A DNA stretch of 64,000 nucleotides, taken from the NCBI GenBank assembly GCA_024235895.1, contig JACKLM010000008.1, positions 1 to 64,000 of the forward strand. Direction: 5' to 3'. The notes under the pieces are model-generated. The model searched no databases and was not told the DNA's origin. It was given only the letters and a program-made list of their open reading frames with translations. This DNA comes from Burkholderiaceae bacterium. GTDB lineage: Bacteria > Pseudomonadota > Gammaproteobacteria > Burkholderiales > Burkholderiaceae_C. A program made the translations under genes and the position numbers. This document shows, piece after piece, positions 42,294 through 51,135 of the stretch. The first letter of the stretch is position 1. Each line of letters opens with the position of its first letter.

Positions 42294-42758
42294 TCAGGGG
42301 ATCGGCGTCGCCAGCAGCCCGGGGAGCCGGGCCTCGATGCGCTGCTTCCAGCCGTCGATCATGCGCGCGAAGGCCTCGGCCTCGTAGGCGCGCAGGTCCT
42401 CGACGCCGGCCTCGCTGAGCGCGGCGAGGCGGTAGGTCACCTGCACGTCGCTGCCGCCACCGGACGCCGGCCGGCAACGCACCTCGACCGTGCCGGCACG
42501 CGAGGCCGGCGTGACGCGCGCATAGCGCACGAGCGACGCGTCCGCGTCGAATTCGGTCAGACACCAGATGGTCAGCTCGGCGCCGGCCCCGATGGTGAAG
42601 ACCATGCCGGCCTCGGTGCGGCCGTTGCCCGGCGGCAGGTAGCGCGGGCGCCAGCCTTCGACCCAGCGCTCCTCGCCGGCCGGCGTGAACAGGCGCAGGC
42701 AGTCGGCGGGCGGCAGCCCGAGGCGGATGCGGTGAGAGGCGTGGACATGCTGCGGCAT
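42294..42758 (-). CDS. SRPBCC-fold protein
   Basis: 154 aa. A helix-grip fold of the START/SRPBCC group: HASHRIRLGLPPADCLRLFTPAGEERWVEGWRPRYLPPG (in parts), then DVQVTYRLAALSEAG and a long C-terminal helix (FARMIDGWKQRIEARLPG). Members bind hydrophobic ligands; no ligand can be inferred. I used the ATG at 42758 because upstream codons lack family character. Confidence 0.75.
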   Translation of the reverse strand: MPQHVHASHRIRLGLPPADCLRLFTPAGEERWVEGWRPRYLPPGNGRTEAGMVFTIGAGAELTIWCLTEFDADASLVRYARVTPASRAGTVEVRCRPASGGGSDVQVTYRLAALSEAGVEDLRAYEAEAFARMIDGWKQRIEARLPGLLATPIP

Positions 42759-42814
42759 CGGGGCTCCATGAGGTTGCGAGGCGGGTTTATGGGGCCTGCG
42801 CGGGCGGCGGCGGC

Positions 42815-43126
42815 TCACGCTCGCTTGCGGTCCGCCATCCGATGGTTGGAGCTCGCGTCGAGCTCCTGCCCTTGGATCTGCCTCAGGCGCTCGATGGCCT
42901 GAAGCCTATCCGTCGAGAACCGGGGCTTGCCCTCGACGGCGTGCTGCACGACGCCTTCGAGCAGGTCGCCGAGCGTGACCTCCTTGTACTCGGCGCGCGC
43001 CACCTTCGGCACCTCGAGCAGGCGCTTTACCAGGCGCACGCCGGTCGGCACGCGCTCGACGGCGATATTGGCACCGGGTCCGGCCCGGGCATGGTAATCG
43101 CAACCGTCACGTCGATACCTTGCCAC
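42815..43126 (-). CDS. hypothetical protein, start uncertain
   Basis: Up to 103 aa from a GTG at 43126. The region GVRLVKRLLEVPKVARAEYK, then VTLGDLLEGVVQHAVEGKPR, reads like a real ribbon-helix-helix-type or small regulatory protein ending DRKRA. The N-terminus is unclear, and MPGP-like sequence in another frame suggests a frameshift near 43080. No ribosome-binding site. Function unknown. Confidence 0.4.
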   Translation of the reverse strand: MARYRRDGCDYHARAGPGANIAVERVPTGVRLVKRLLEVPKVARAEYKEVTLGDLLEGVVQHAVEGKPRFSTDRLQAIERLRQIQGQELDASSNHRMADRKRA

Positions 43127-43382
43127 GACGGTACCGAAGCCGCTCTCGGAAGCAACGCGCTGCGCGGCTCCTGACGGCGCGGGGTCGGCCGTCGTGTAGT
43201 GGTGCCACGGGCGCAGCAAGGCGACAAGGGACCGCGTGCGGATCTTGCCGCTGGCGCGCGCCGAGGTCCTGCGGCGCCTCGGCGATACTGCGCCCGGCCC
43301 GGCTTCCCGCTCGGCCCCGCCACCCACCGCGCAGCCCGGCTCCATCACGCGGCGGGCCGACACCCGCGCGCCGACACGATCG

Positions 43383-46149
43383 ATGAACCCCGCCTCGCTC
43401 CCGGCCGAGCCTGCCACCCTCCAGCCCGTGCGCTGGGTGGTCCAGCTCCTCGGCCAGGTGCAGGCGATCGGGGCCGAGCGCACGATCGAGCGCTGGCCCT
43501 CGCGCGCGGTCGCGGCGCTGCTGGCGACGCTGGCGCTCGAGCCGCAGCGCACCCACCCGCGCGAGCAGCTGATCGAACGGCTGTGGCCCGGTGTGGCTCC
43601 CGACGTCGGCCGCAACCGGCTGCGCCAGGCCCTGTCGGTGCTGCGCGCCCTGCTCGAGCCGGCCGGCGGGCCTGGTGCCGCGGTGCTGCTGGCCGATCGC
43701 ACCACGCTGCGGGTCGTTCCGGGAGCGATCGACTGTGACGTCCACCGCTTCGAGCAGCAGGCCCGCGCAGGTCAGCTCGAGTCCGCCATGGCGCTGTACC
43801 GCGGCGAGTTCATGCCCGGCTTCTACGACGACTGGGTGCTGGAGGAGCGCGAGCGACTCGCGGCGATCCACGAGCGCCTGGCCACCGTGGGACTGCGCAC
43901 ACTGCCGGCAACCCGCAGCACGGGGCCCGCAGCGGCCGCGCCGGCGGCGAACTGGCGGCCGGCAGTCGACCTGCCGCACTACCTGACCCGCCTGTTCGGC
44001 GCCGAGCCGGCGGCAGCGCGGCTGCGCGCCATGTTGCTGGAGCACCGTCTGGTCACCGTCACGGGGCCGGGCGGCATCGGCAAGACGAGGTTGGCGGTCG
44101 AAGTCGCGCACAGCCTGGTGCCGGCCGGCGCGCAGCCGGCCGAGGTGGCGCGATTCGACCGCATCGGTTTCGTCCCGGTGGTGGACTGCCGCGACCGTGC
44201 CCAGCTGCTCGACGCGTTGCAGTCGCACTTGCGCGCAGCGGGCCAGGGTAATCCGCTGGAGCGGATCGCGAGCGCGTTGCACGGCCGCCGCACGCTGCTG
44301 CTGCTCGACAACTTCGAGCAACTCGTCGACCGCGCCGCCGACGTCGTCGCCACCCTGCTCGCGCGCGTGCCGTCGCTGCAGCTGCTGGTGACCTCGCGGC
44401 GTGCGCTAGGCGTCGACGGCGAGCGGCTCTTCGTCACCCCGGGCATGACGCCACCCGCGCCGCGGGCAGGGCTGGACGAGGCGGCGCGAAACCCCGCGAT
44501 GGCCCTCTTCGTCGACCGCGCGCAGGCCGTGCGCGCGGACTTCCACCTCGGCAGCGGCAACCACGCCGCCCTGGTCGCGCTGCTGCACCGCCTCGACGGC
44601 CTGCCGCTGGCGGTGGAACTGGCCGCCTCGCGCGTGCGCAGCCTGAGCCCGGCCGAGATGCTGGCGACGCTCGGTCGCCCGCCCGGGACGCGCGGCGACG
44701 TGCTGGCGCGCCGCGGCACGCGCGCTGCGCTCGATCCGCGCCACGCGTCGATGCAGCAGGTCGTCGGCTGGAGCTGGGACCTGCTCGACGCCCGCCTGCA
44801 GGCGCTGCTGCAGGCGCTGGTGCCGTTCGAGGGTGGCTGCACCAGCGCCGCGGCGGCTGCCGTGCTCGGCGACGCCGACGCGGCATCGAAGCTGGACGAA
44901 CTGGTCGGTCATTCGCTGCTCGTCACGCAAGACGGCATGAGCGGCCGGATCCGCTTCGCGCTGCACGAGCCGGTGCGCGAATTCGCCGCCACGCGCACCG
45001 GCGCGCAACAGGTGCGCCGGCTGCGCAGGCGCCATCGCGAGTGGGTCGCGGCGTGGGCGCAGGCATTGCCGGCGACGCCGCCGTTGCCGGAAGTGCGCGA
45101 CGAGTGGCCCAACGTCGCCGCCGCGATCGGCTCGGCCGCCGCCGACAGCCAGCCGCTGGATGCGATCGAGTTGCTTCTGCAGCTGCAGCGCGTGGTCGAG
45201 GATGTCGGCCTGCCGGCGTCGGCGCTGGACGCGGCGGCGCAGGCCGCCGACGCCGCCGGCGACACCCGCGCGCCGCCGAGGCGCGCTGCGTGCTGGCGCC
45301 GGCGCTGCTGCTGCGCGCGGGCAAGCCGCGCAGGCGCTGGCGCAGGCGACGCGCGCGCTCGACGCGCTGCCGCCCGGCACGCCGCAGCGCCCGCGCGCGC
45401 TGCACGCCGTGGCGCGCGTAATCTGGCGCAGCCGGCGCGACGCCGGCCGCGTGCTGCCGCTGCTCGACGAGGCCGACGCGCTGCTCGCCGGCCGCGACGA
45501 CCCGGTGGCGCAGGCGGCGCAGGCCGCGTTGCGCGCCTTCGTGACCAACGTCCACCTGCGAGACCCGCAGGCCGCGCGCCAGCTGCACGAGCGCGCACTC
45601 GCACTGTGGCGGCGCACCGGCAACCGTCATGCGGTACTCAGCGGCGAGTACAACCTCGCGGTCACCGACCAGAACCAGGGACTGAACGAGCAGGCCTTGC
45701 AGCGGCTGCGGCCGCTGGTCGACGAGGCGATCGCGTTGCACGACTGGCGCCGCGTCGCCGAGGCGCACAACGTCAGCGGCAATGCGCTGTGCGGCCTGCG
45801 CCGCTGGGGGCAGGCCGCGGCCGCGTTTGCCGAATCGCTGCAGGCGGCGTGGCAGCACGCAGGCGCGTACGAGCTCGCCTACCCGTTGTGGAATCTGCCG
45901 CGCGCGCTGGCGCACCTGCGCCACCCGGCCGACGCGGCGCAGCTGGCGGCCTTCGCGGCGCGCTTCTGGACCGAGCACTTCGGGCCGCTGGGCGATCGCG
46001 ACCGGCTCGACCTGCGGCGGATTCGCCGCCTGGCCGGCGTGCAGATCGGCGCGCAAGCCGTCGCGCAGGCCTGGCGCGCCGGTGAGGCGCTGGCGCTGCC
46101 GGCCGCGCTCGAACTCGCGCTCGGTGCTGCGCGACCGGATCCGCGCTGA
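43383..46149 (+). pseudogene. BTAD/AfsR-like transcriptional regulator with NB-ARC ATPase and TPRs, frameshifted
   Basis: About 920 aa if corrected. The N-terminal winged helix plus bacterial transcriptional activator (BTAD) domain spans about residues 15-165 (RNRLRQALSVLRALLEP, ALYRGEFMPGFYDDWVLEERERL). The ATPase has Walker A GPGGIGKTRL, Walker B LLLLDNFEQL and a sensor segment TSRRALGVDG. A TPR array makes up the C-terminal third. The frame changes twice, near 45265-45280 (CGCGCGCCGCC) and near 45310-45330 (CGCGCGGGCAAGCCGCGC). The middle piece ARCVLAPALLL is in the third frame. It is either a recent pseudogene or a base-calling problem in GC runs. Confidence 0.75.
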
Positions 46150-46269
46150 ATGCCGCGGCGGTCCTTGCTGCGGCTGCCAGCGGGCAGCATCGTCAGCCGC
46201 GGTCCGGCCGGGCGCTCCCTTCGGACCGGCAGGCGAGTAGCCCTCGATCGAGGTCTGGACTGCGCGGCC

Positions 46270-46917
46270 TCAGGCTTGCCTGCGCCGTGCCACGAATCCG
46301 ACCAGCCCGAGCCCCGCGAGCAACATCGCCCAGGACCCGGGCTCGGGAACCGGGGCGGTGCTGAAGCTCACGTTGTCGATCGGCGCCTCGCCATAGACGG
46401 CATTGGCCATGCCGACGGCGGCAAAGACGATCGGGACCATGAGGTGGTCGGCAGCCGGCGTGAAATACAGGTCGACCTTGTGCCACTCGAGCGGCGCCCC
46501 GAACTGCGAGAAGCCGTCCACGGTCGTCGTGTAGCCGGCGATCGACGCGGTCAGGTTCCAGTTGAACGGTCCGTTGCCCGGCGCACCGCTGTACTTCGAG
46601 AAGTCGAAGCTCAGCTTGTACTGCACGCCGGCATCCAGGTTGAACAGCGTGCTGCTCTCGATCGCAGTCCCTGCGTCCGGAGAGACCGTCAAACCGACGT
46701 AGCGATCGGCCAGTAGGGGATCGAAGGGATCTTTGAAGCGGGTAAAGGCGACACCGTAGATCACGCCGAAATCACTGCCCGCGATGGTCTCTGCAGACAC
46801 GTAGCCTGCGTTCAACGAAATGCCGTTGAAGTCCTCCCCGTAACTGGCCTGTGCGGCACCGGTGGTCATCAGCAACGCGGCGGCCAGGATGGCAGGCCGG
46901 GGAAGGGTTGGCTTCAT
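46270..46917 (-). CDS. PEP-CTERM sorting domain protein
   Basis: 215 aa. A signal peptide (residues 1-25, ending GAAQAS) precedes a beta-sandwich-like domain of about 155 residues with no recognised enzyme motifs. The C-terminus is a textbook PEP-CTERM: VPEPGSWAMLLAGLGLVGF plus ARRRQA. Such proteins are cut and anchored by an exosortase (not in this window) and are linked to the exopolysaccharide matrix. GGAGC lies before the ATG. The gene is less GC-rich than its neighbours. Confidence 0.92.
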   Translation of the reverse strand: MKPTLPRPAILAAALLMTTGAAQASYGEDFNGISLNAGYVSAETIAGSDFGVIYGVAFTRFKDPFDPLLADRYVGLTVSPDAGTAIESSTLFNLDAGVQYKLSFDFSKYSGAPGNGPFNWNLTASIAGYTTTVDGFSQFGAPLEWHKVDLYFTPAADHLMVPIVFAAVGMANAVYGEAPIDNVSFSTAPVPEPGSWAMLLAGLGLVGFVARRRQA

Positions 46918-47181
46918 CGTTGTCGCTCCTGAGTCGAGGTGCCGGTGCCGGCTTGGAGGCCGACGACATCCGGCCGGGATGCCGTGGCTCGCACTGTGAA
47001 CCCGCGCCGTTAGGCAAACGCTAGCGGCGGCGGCCTTCGACCCCCCCGTCCGCGGGGCTGCCGTTGCCCGGTGCGTGCGCCGCCGCGGCGAAGAAACGTT
47101 ACACAGCGCGACGGCCGCGAAAGGACAAGCCTGCCGCCGCCGGCGACGATGCGTGCACCTTCCCCCCCCCAAGGAGCCCGC
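46918..47181. other. intergenic region with C-runs
   Basis: The promoter region of the PEP-CTERM gene (minus) and of the fragment at 47182 (plus). It contains runs of seven C (near 47041) and nine C (47162-47170). AACGTTACACAG near 47095 may belong to a plus-strand promoter. No gene was recognised. Confidence 0.35.
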
Positions 47182-47334
47182 ATGAAGACCTGGATCGAGC
47201 GCAGCCGGCCGGAACCGGGGCGGCTGCGCGCTGGTGCGCCGCCGGCCGGCGCGCTGGACCTCATCGGCGCCGGCGCCGGTCGCTACAGCCGCGGCGAGTT
47301 CAACCGGCCGACCGCCACCGCGCGCGACGACGCG
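47182..47334 (+). pseudogene. 5' fragment of a small gene
   Basis: An ATG preceded by AAGGAG (47171-47176) opens a frame MKTWIERSRPEPGRL with ALDLIGAGAGRYSRGEFNRP. It loses coding character where it meets the antisense 3' end of the HTH gene at 47335. A good ribosome-binding site with no proper C-terminus suggests a truncated gene. Family unknown. Confidence 0.3.
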
Positions 47335-47790
47335 CTACGGCTTCGTCTTCGCCGCCGCCAAGCGGGCTGCGGCCTCGCGCTTGCCGATGCCGCGCAGCGA
47401 CGCGATGGCAGCCAGATGCCTGCCGCGCGGCCTTGCCTTGCCCTGCTCCCACGCGTAGACGCTCTGCCCCGACGCGCCCACCAGCACGCCGAAGTCCGCC
47501 GCGGACAAGCCCAGCCGCTTGCGGTTGTTCGCCAGGCCGGCCGCCCGGAACCGCAGCCGTTCCTTGCCGACGACGTCGGGCTTTGGCGGCGCGTCGCCCG
47601 TGACCACACGCGGCCCCTTGCGCTGCGCCTGCCTGACCGCCCTCTCCAGTTCGCTGACCCTGCGTTTGAGCCCCACGACCTCCGCGCGCGACGCGGACAG
47701 GCTCTTCCTGAGCGTTTCGGTCTGGCTGCGCAATTCCTTGCGGGCCAGGCGGACGATCTCCGCCTTGAGTAGGGACGCGATGTTCGGCAT
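47335..47790 (-). CDS. helix-turn-helix (XRE-like) domain protein
   Basis: 151 aa. The N-terminal half is a coiled coil (LLKAEIVRLARKELRSQTETLRKSL, VGLKRRVSELERAVRQAQRK in parts). The C-terminal half is an XRE-type helix-turn-helix: FRAAGLANNRKRLGLSAADFG, then GASGQSVYAWEQGKARPR. This is a family of small coiled-coil HTH proteins common in proteobacteria, of unknown target. The ATG is at 47790. Confidence 0.82.
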   Translation of the reverse strand: MPNIASLLKAEIVRLARKELRSQTETLRKSLSASRAEVVGLKRRVSELERAVRQAQRKGPRVVTGDAPPKPDVVGKERLRFRAAGLANNRKRLGLSAADFGVLVGASGQSVYAWEQGKARPRGRHLAAIASLRGIGKREAAARLAAAKTKP

Positions 47791-48292
47791 GCCCGCATTC
47801 TGCCTGCGTGCGCGATGCGCTGCCCAGGCCGCCGTGCCACGGCAGGCCTCGTCGTGCCCGAGGGCGCCACCATGGCCCCGACAGCTTCCTAGAAACCCGC
47901 CAACAGTCCCAGCCGCAACTGCGATGGCGTGAGGCCGGACCAGCGCGTCATCGGGCGCCTGAACACCCCGGCGCAACCGCCGGGTACGGACCACCCCGGC
48001 GGCCTGATGGTGGTGCAGGACGGGTGCCGAGCGCATGCCCGAGAGGCCGCAGGACTTCGAGTACGTCGCCTGGCAGGACGTGGCGCGCGCGCTGTCCCTG
48101 CCGGGATCCCGGGCGCCGTCGCCTGCGGCGGCGCGTCGGCGGCTCCCGGCTGGCTTGCGCGGTGCACAGCGTCGCGGGGCCGTGGATCGTGCGCGGGCGG
48201 AACCGACGCCGCGCACGCGTGTCCACCACGGCGGTGGCCCGACCACGGACCAGGCGCGTGCCCGGCCTGTCGATGTCCAGGTCCCTTTGCCC
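47791..48292. other. 502-base region with gene remnants
   Basis: On the minus strand, 47889 to about 47986 reads GVFRRPMTRWSGLTPSQLR and then stops. This is the end motif of AraC-family regulators (RRWTGLTPSQLR), without the rest of the protein, so it is probably a remnant. On the plus strand an open frame from 48035 (MPERPQDFEYVAWQDVARAL) runs into the aldo/keto reductase without a stop. Its sequence is not family-like, and I do not count it as part of that gene. Confidence 0.4.
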
Positions 48293-49342
48293 ATGACCTC
48301 CGATCGCACGCCCCACGCCCCGCCCTGGCCCGGACCCGTCCCCTTCGCGGTCGCTCCGCCCGAGACCGCCGCGGTTGCCACTGCGCCCCTGCCCGTACCT
48401 TGGGCCAGCCTGCGCGCGCCATCGCGTCGCCGACTGCTGCTGGGCGGCACCCTGACCGCCGCGTCGGCCGCCTGGGGCCTGCCGCGGCCGCTGCGGGCCG
48501 CAGCGCCGGCCGCGCTGCACAAGCCCATCCCCGCCAGCGGCGAGCGGTTGCCCGCCATCGGGCTCGGCAGCTGGATCACGTTCAACGTCGGCGACGATCC
48601 GCAGGGCCGCGCCGGCGTGACCGCGGTGCTGCGCGCCTTCGTCGAGGCCGGCGGCGGGATGCTCGACTCGTCGCCGATGTACGGCTCGTCGCAGGCCGTG
48701 ATCGGCGACGCGCTGACGCGCCTGGGCCACCCGCCGGGCGTGTTCGCGGCCGACAAGGTGTGGACCGGCTCGGCCGCGCGCGGCCCCGGGCAGGCCGAGG
48801 CGTCGCGCCGCCTGTGGGGCGTGCCGCACTTCGACCTGCTGCAGGTGCACAACCTGCTGGCGTGGGAGGCGCAGCTGCCGATGCTGCGCGAGATGCAGGC
48901 CGCCGGCCGGGTACGCTACGTCGGCATCACGACTTCCGAAGGGCGCCGCCACGATACCTTCGAGCAGATCATGCGCCGCGAGCGGCTGGACTTCGTGCAG
49001 CTGACCTACAACCCGGCCGACCGCGAGGCCGAGCGCCGGCTGCTGCCGCTGGCGGCCGAGCGCGGCCTCGCCGTCATCGCCAACCGGCCGTTCCGCCAGG
49101 GCGCGCTGCTGCGTGCGCTGGCGCCGCACCCGCTGCCGGGGTTCGCCGGCGAGCTCGGCTGCGACGGCTGGGCGCAGCTGGTGCTGAAGTTCATCGTCTC
49201 GCACCCGGCCGTGACCTGCGCGATCCCGGCGACCTCGCGCGTCGACCACCTGCGCCAGAACATGCGCGCGGCGCTGGGGCCGATGCCCGATGCGGCCCTG
49301 CGCGAGCGCATCGCCGCGCAGGTCCGGTCGCTCGTCGGCTGA
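48293..49342 (+). CDS. aldo/keto reductase with twin-arginine-like signal
   Basis: 349 aa from the ATG at 48293. A segment at residues 42-70 (APSRRRLLLGGTLTAASAAWG) looks like a Tat signal with a long n-region. The TIM-barrel starts at LPAIGLGSWITF. MLDSSPMYGSSQAVIGDAL holds the catalytic Asp/Tyr, ADKVWTGS the Lys, and FDLLQVHNLLAW the His. It is probably a periplasmic oxidoreductase, unusual for NADPH-dependent AKRs. The substrate is unknown. A DUF6064 gene follows 24 bases later. Confidence 0.85.
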   Translation: MTSDRTPHAPPWPGPVPFAVAPPETAAVATAPLPVPWASLRAPSRRRLLLGGTLTAASAAWGLPRPLRAAAPAALHKPIPASGERLPAIGLGSWITFNVGDDPQGRAGVTAVLRAFVEAGGGMLDSSPMYGSSQAVIGDALTRLGHPPGVFAADKVWTGSAARGPGQAEASRRLWGVPHFDLLQVHNLLAWEAQLPMLREMQAAGRVRYVGITTSEGRRHDTFEQIMRRERLDFVQLTYNPADREAERRLLPLAAERGLAVIANRPFRQGALLRALAPHPLPGFAGELGCDGWAQLVLKFIVSHPAVTCAIPATSRVDHLRQNMRAALGPMPDAALRERIAAQVRSLVG

Positions 49343-49366
49343 TCCTGGCCAGAACACGTCGGCGCG

Positions 49367-50050
49367 ATGGTCGAGTGGAGCCGCTACGGGCTCGAGGACT
49401 TCCTGCTGTTCTCGGCGTCGACCTACCAGCGCCTGTTCGAGCTGCACAACGCCGCCTGGTGGCCGGCGCCGCTGCTGGCGCAGGCGCTGGGCGCGGCCGT
49501 CGTGTGGGCGGCCTGGCGGCGCCCGTCGCAGCGCGCCGCGCGCGAAGTCTGGGCGGCGCTGGCCACCGCCTGGCTGATCGTGGCCTGGGCCTGGCATCTG
49601 CAGCGTTTCGCCAGCGTGCAGTGGGCGGCGCCGTGGTTCGCCGCCGGCTTCGCCGTGCAGGCCGCCGCGATGCTCGCCTGGGCACTGCACCCGGCCTGCG
49701 GGCGCGATCGACCGCGGCCGGCCCGCGTGCGGGTCGGGCTGGCCATCGCCGGCATCGCGCTCGTCTGGCCGGCGCTGCCGCTGGCACTCGGGCGGCCGAT
49801 CGCGCAGGCCGAATGGTTCGGCCTCATGCCCGACCCGACCGTGCTGCTGACGCTGGCGGTACTTCTGCTGCGGCCGGCGCCGGCCTGGCTGTGGCCGCTG
49901 CCGCTCGCCTGGTGCGCGGCGACCGGCGCCACGCTGTGGCCGATGCAGGCCCCGCACGCGCTGCTGGCGCCGCTGGTGGCCGTGGTCGCGCTCGCGACGG
50001 CGTGGGCGGCTCGAGCGCCGCGCGCGGCGCGCCACGGCGACCGTCGTTGA
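49367..50050 (+). CDS. DUF6064-type integral membrane protein
   Basis: 227 aa with about seven hydrophobic helices. The N-terminus WSRYGLEDFLLFSASTYQRLFELHNAAWWPA is typical of the family, as is the C-terminal region LMPDPTVLLTLAVLLL. Function unknown. It lies 24 bases after the aldo/keto reductase and is likely in the same transcript. Confidence 0.75.
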   Translation: MVEWSRYGLEDFLLFSASTYQRLFELHNAAWWPAPLLAQALGAAVVWAAWRRPSQRAAREVWAALATAWLIVAWAWHLQRFASVQWAAPWFAAGFAVQAAAMLAWALHPACGRDRPRPARVRVGLAIAGIALVWPALPLALGRPIAQAEWFGLMPDPTVLLTLAVLLLRPAPAWLWPLPLAWCAATGATLWPMQAPHALLAPLVAVVALATAWAARAPRAARHGDRR

Positions 50051-50244
50051 CCGGCCACGCCTGCGCGAGCAGCCGCGCTTGCGCCAGGAGCATCGCGCCC
50101 TCGACCGGCCCGCCTTCGGGCCGCCGGTGGGCCAGCCCTGCCGTGCCAGCTTCAGAGGCGGGGCGCTGGAGGTCGGCTGCGCAGCGTGAGGAGTCGCTGG
50201 GGATACTTTGGCCAACTCACGCTGACTGGAAGCGGTCATCCAGC
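50051..50244. other. non-coding spacer before the ccdB-phd module
   Basis: No coding potential beyond shadows. It is flanked by the end of the CcdB frame, which has been extended into this side. It possibly holds a recombination scar. Confidence 0.3.
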
Positions 50245-50742
50245 TCACCAACCGGCCCGAGCTGAATGGCGGCGATCCGGGTTGCAGCGGCCCTCCACCT
50301 CGGCCGGCGGCGCCTGCGTCCCACCGCCGACCGCTTCCATGTCGGCTGAACTGACGGAATCGACCCGGACGAGACAGCCGCCGTTCCGGTCTCGTTGCCG
50401 CAGAGCGGCCATCCGGATCCGCACCGACCAGATGCCCGACAACACCACGTCCAAGGCCGACACCAGCGCGATGGCTTGCGAAGCCACGTTGTCCACCGGT
50501 CGCCTCAGGGCCTTTGCGGGCAAAGGTGCGGCGTAGTGCGCCAGCGCATGCAGGCGCTGGCCCTTGACCATGATGACCGGACACAGCACGGTCGGCACCT
50601 TGGTCTCGACATCGAGCACAGCCAGGGGCATGGTCAGCCGCGTCGCCAGGGCATCCAGCAGATGGCTCTGGACCGCGACCACGTAGGGGATGCCCTCGGC
50701 CGCGCTGCCGCTGGGGTTGGTGAAGACGTCGTACTGAGCCAT
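50245..50742 (-). CDS. ccdB: CcdB-family toxin with abnormal C-terminal extension
   Basis: 165 aa from the ATG at 50742. MAQYDVFTNPSGSAAEGIPY, VQSHLLDALATRL and VASQAIALVSALDVVLSGIW match CcdB over its normal length of about 105 residues. CcdB poisons DNA gyrase. The true C-terminus should be at GIW, where the last residues contact gyrase, but here 60 unrelated residues follow because the native stop is missing. That could weaken or abolish toxicity. The antitoxin lies 7 bases upstream. Confidence 0.85.
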   Translation of the reverse strand: MAQYDVFTNPSGSAAEGIPYVVAVQSHLLDALATRLTMPLAVLDVETKVPTVLCPVIMVKGQRLHALAHYAAPLPAKALRRPVDNVASQAIALVSALDVVLSGIWSVRIRMAALRQRDRNGGCLVRVDSVSSADMEAVGGGTQAPPAEVEGRCNPDRRHSARAGW

Positions 50743-50749
50743 CGGCGGC

Positions 50750-51019
50750 TCACCACGGGCGCAGGTCGGCGCCAGGAATGCCGTGCGACTCGAAGCGAGC
50801 GTTCCGGGCGGCGATCCAATCACCGTACTCGGCTTCGAACGCCTTCTTGCGCGCGGCACGGTTCGCCTTGTCGTGGTGGGCCCGAAGGGCCTGGTACTGC
50901 TCGGCCGAGAGAATCACGGTGTCGAGTTGACCGGCTCTTTCCACGAACACAGGTTCGCGCTTGGCCTGGGCGCAGAGGCTGCCAAAACGGTTCTTGGCTT
51001 CGGTGGCGGTGACGCGCAT
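50750..51019 (-). CDS. Phd/YefM-family antitoxin
   Basis: 89 aa. MRVTATEAKNRFGSLCAQAK, then PVFVERAGQLDTVILSAEQYQAL, is the Phd/YefM DNA-binding fold. The C-terminal part (ARKKAFEAEYGDWIAARNARFE) should bind the toxin. It pairs with a CcdB-family toxin instead of Doc or YoeB, a known but less common mixture. Inverted GTGGCC...GGCCAC (51037-51063) upstream is the likely operator. Confidence 0.88.
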   Translation of the reverse strand: MRVTATEAKNRFGSLCAQAKREPVFVERAGQLDTVILSAEQYQALRAHHDKANRAARKKAFEAEYGDWIAARNARFESHGIPGADLRPW

Positions 51020-51036
51020 GGTGGTCTCCAGCAGGA

Positions 51037-51063
51037 GTGGCCATTTTGGCTATTGAGGGCCAC
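51037..51063 (-). promoter_or_regulatory. candidate operator of the phd-ccdB module
   Basis: GTGGCC and GGCCAC form 6-bp inverted arms around 15 AT-richer bases (CATTTTGGCTATTGAG region), 18 bases upstream of the antitoxin start. The placement fits autoregulation. Confidence 0.4.
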
Positions 51064-51135
51064 GAGCGCAGAGATGCGCGGTGTGGGCTTCGGCCAGTGC
51101 TGTAGCGGCCATTCATCGAGGACGGCTCCTGCGGA

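Noticed and set aside
48035..48292. An 86-codon N-terminal extension of the aldo/keto reductase
   Set aside because: The sequence is not conserved in character, and the ATG at 48293 gives a protein with a sensible signal and barrel.
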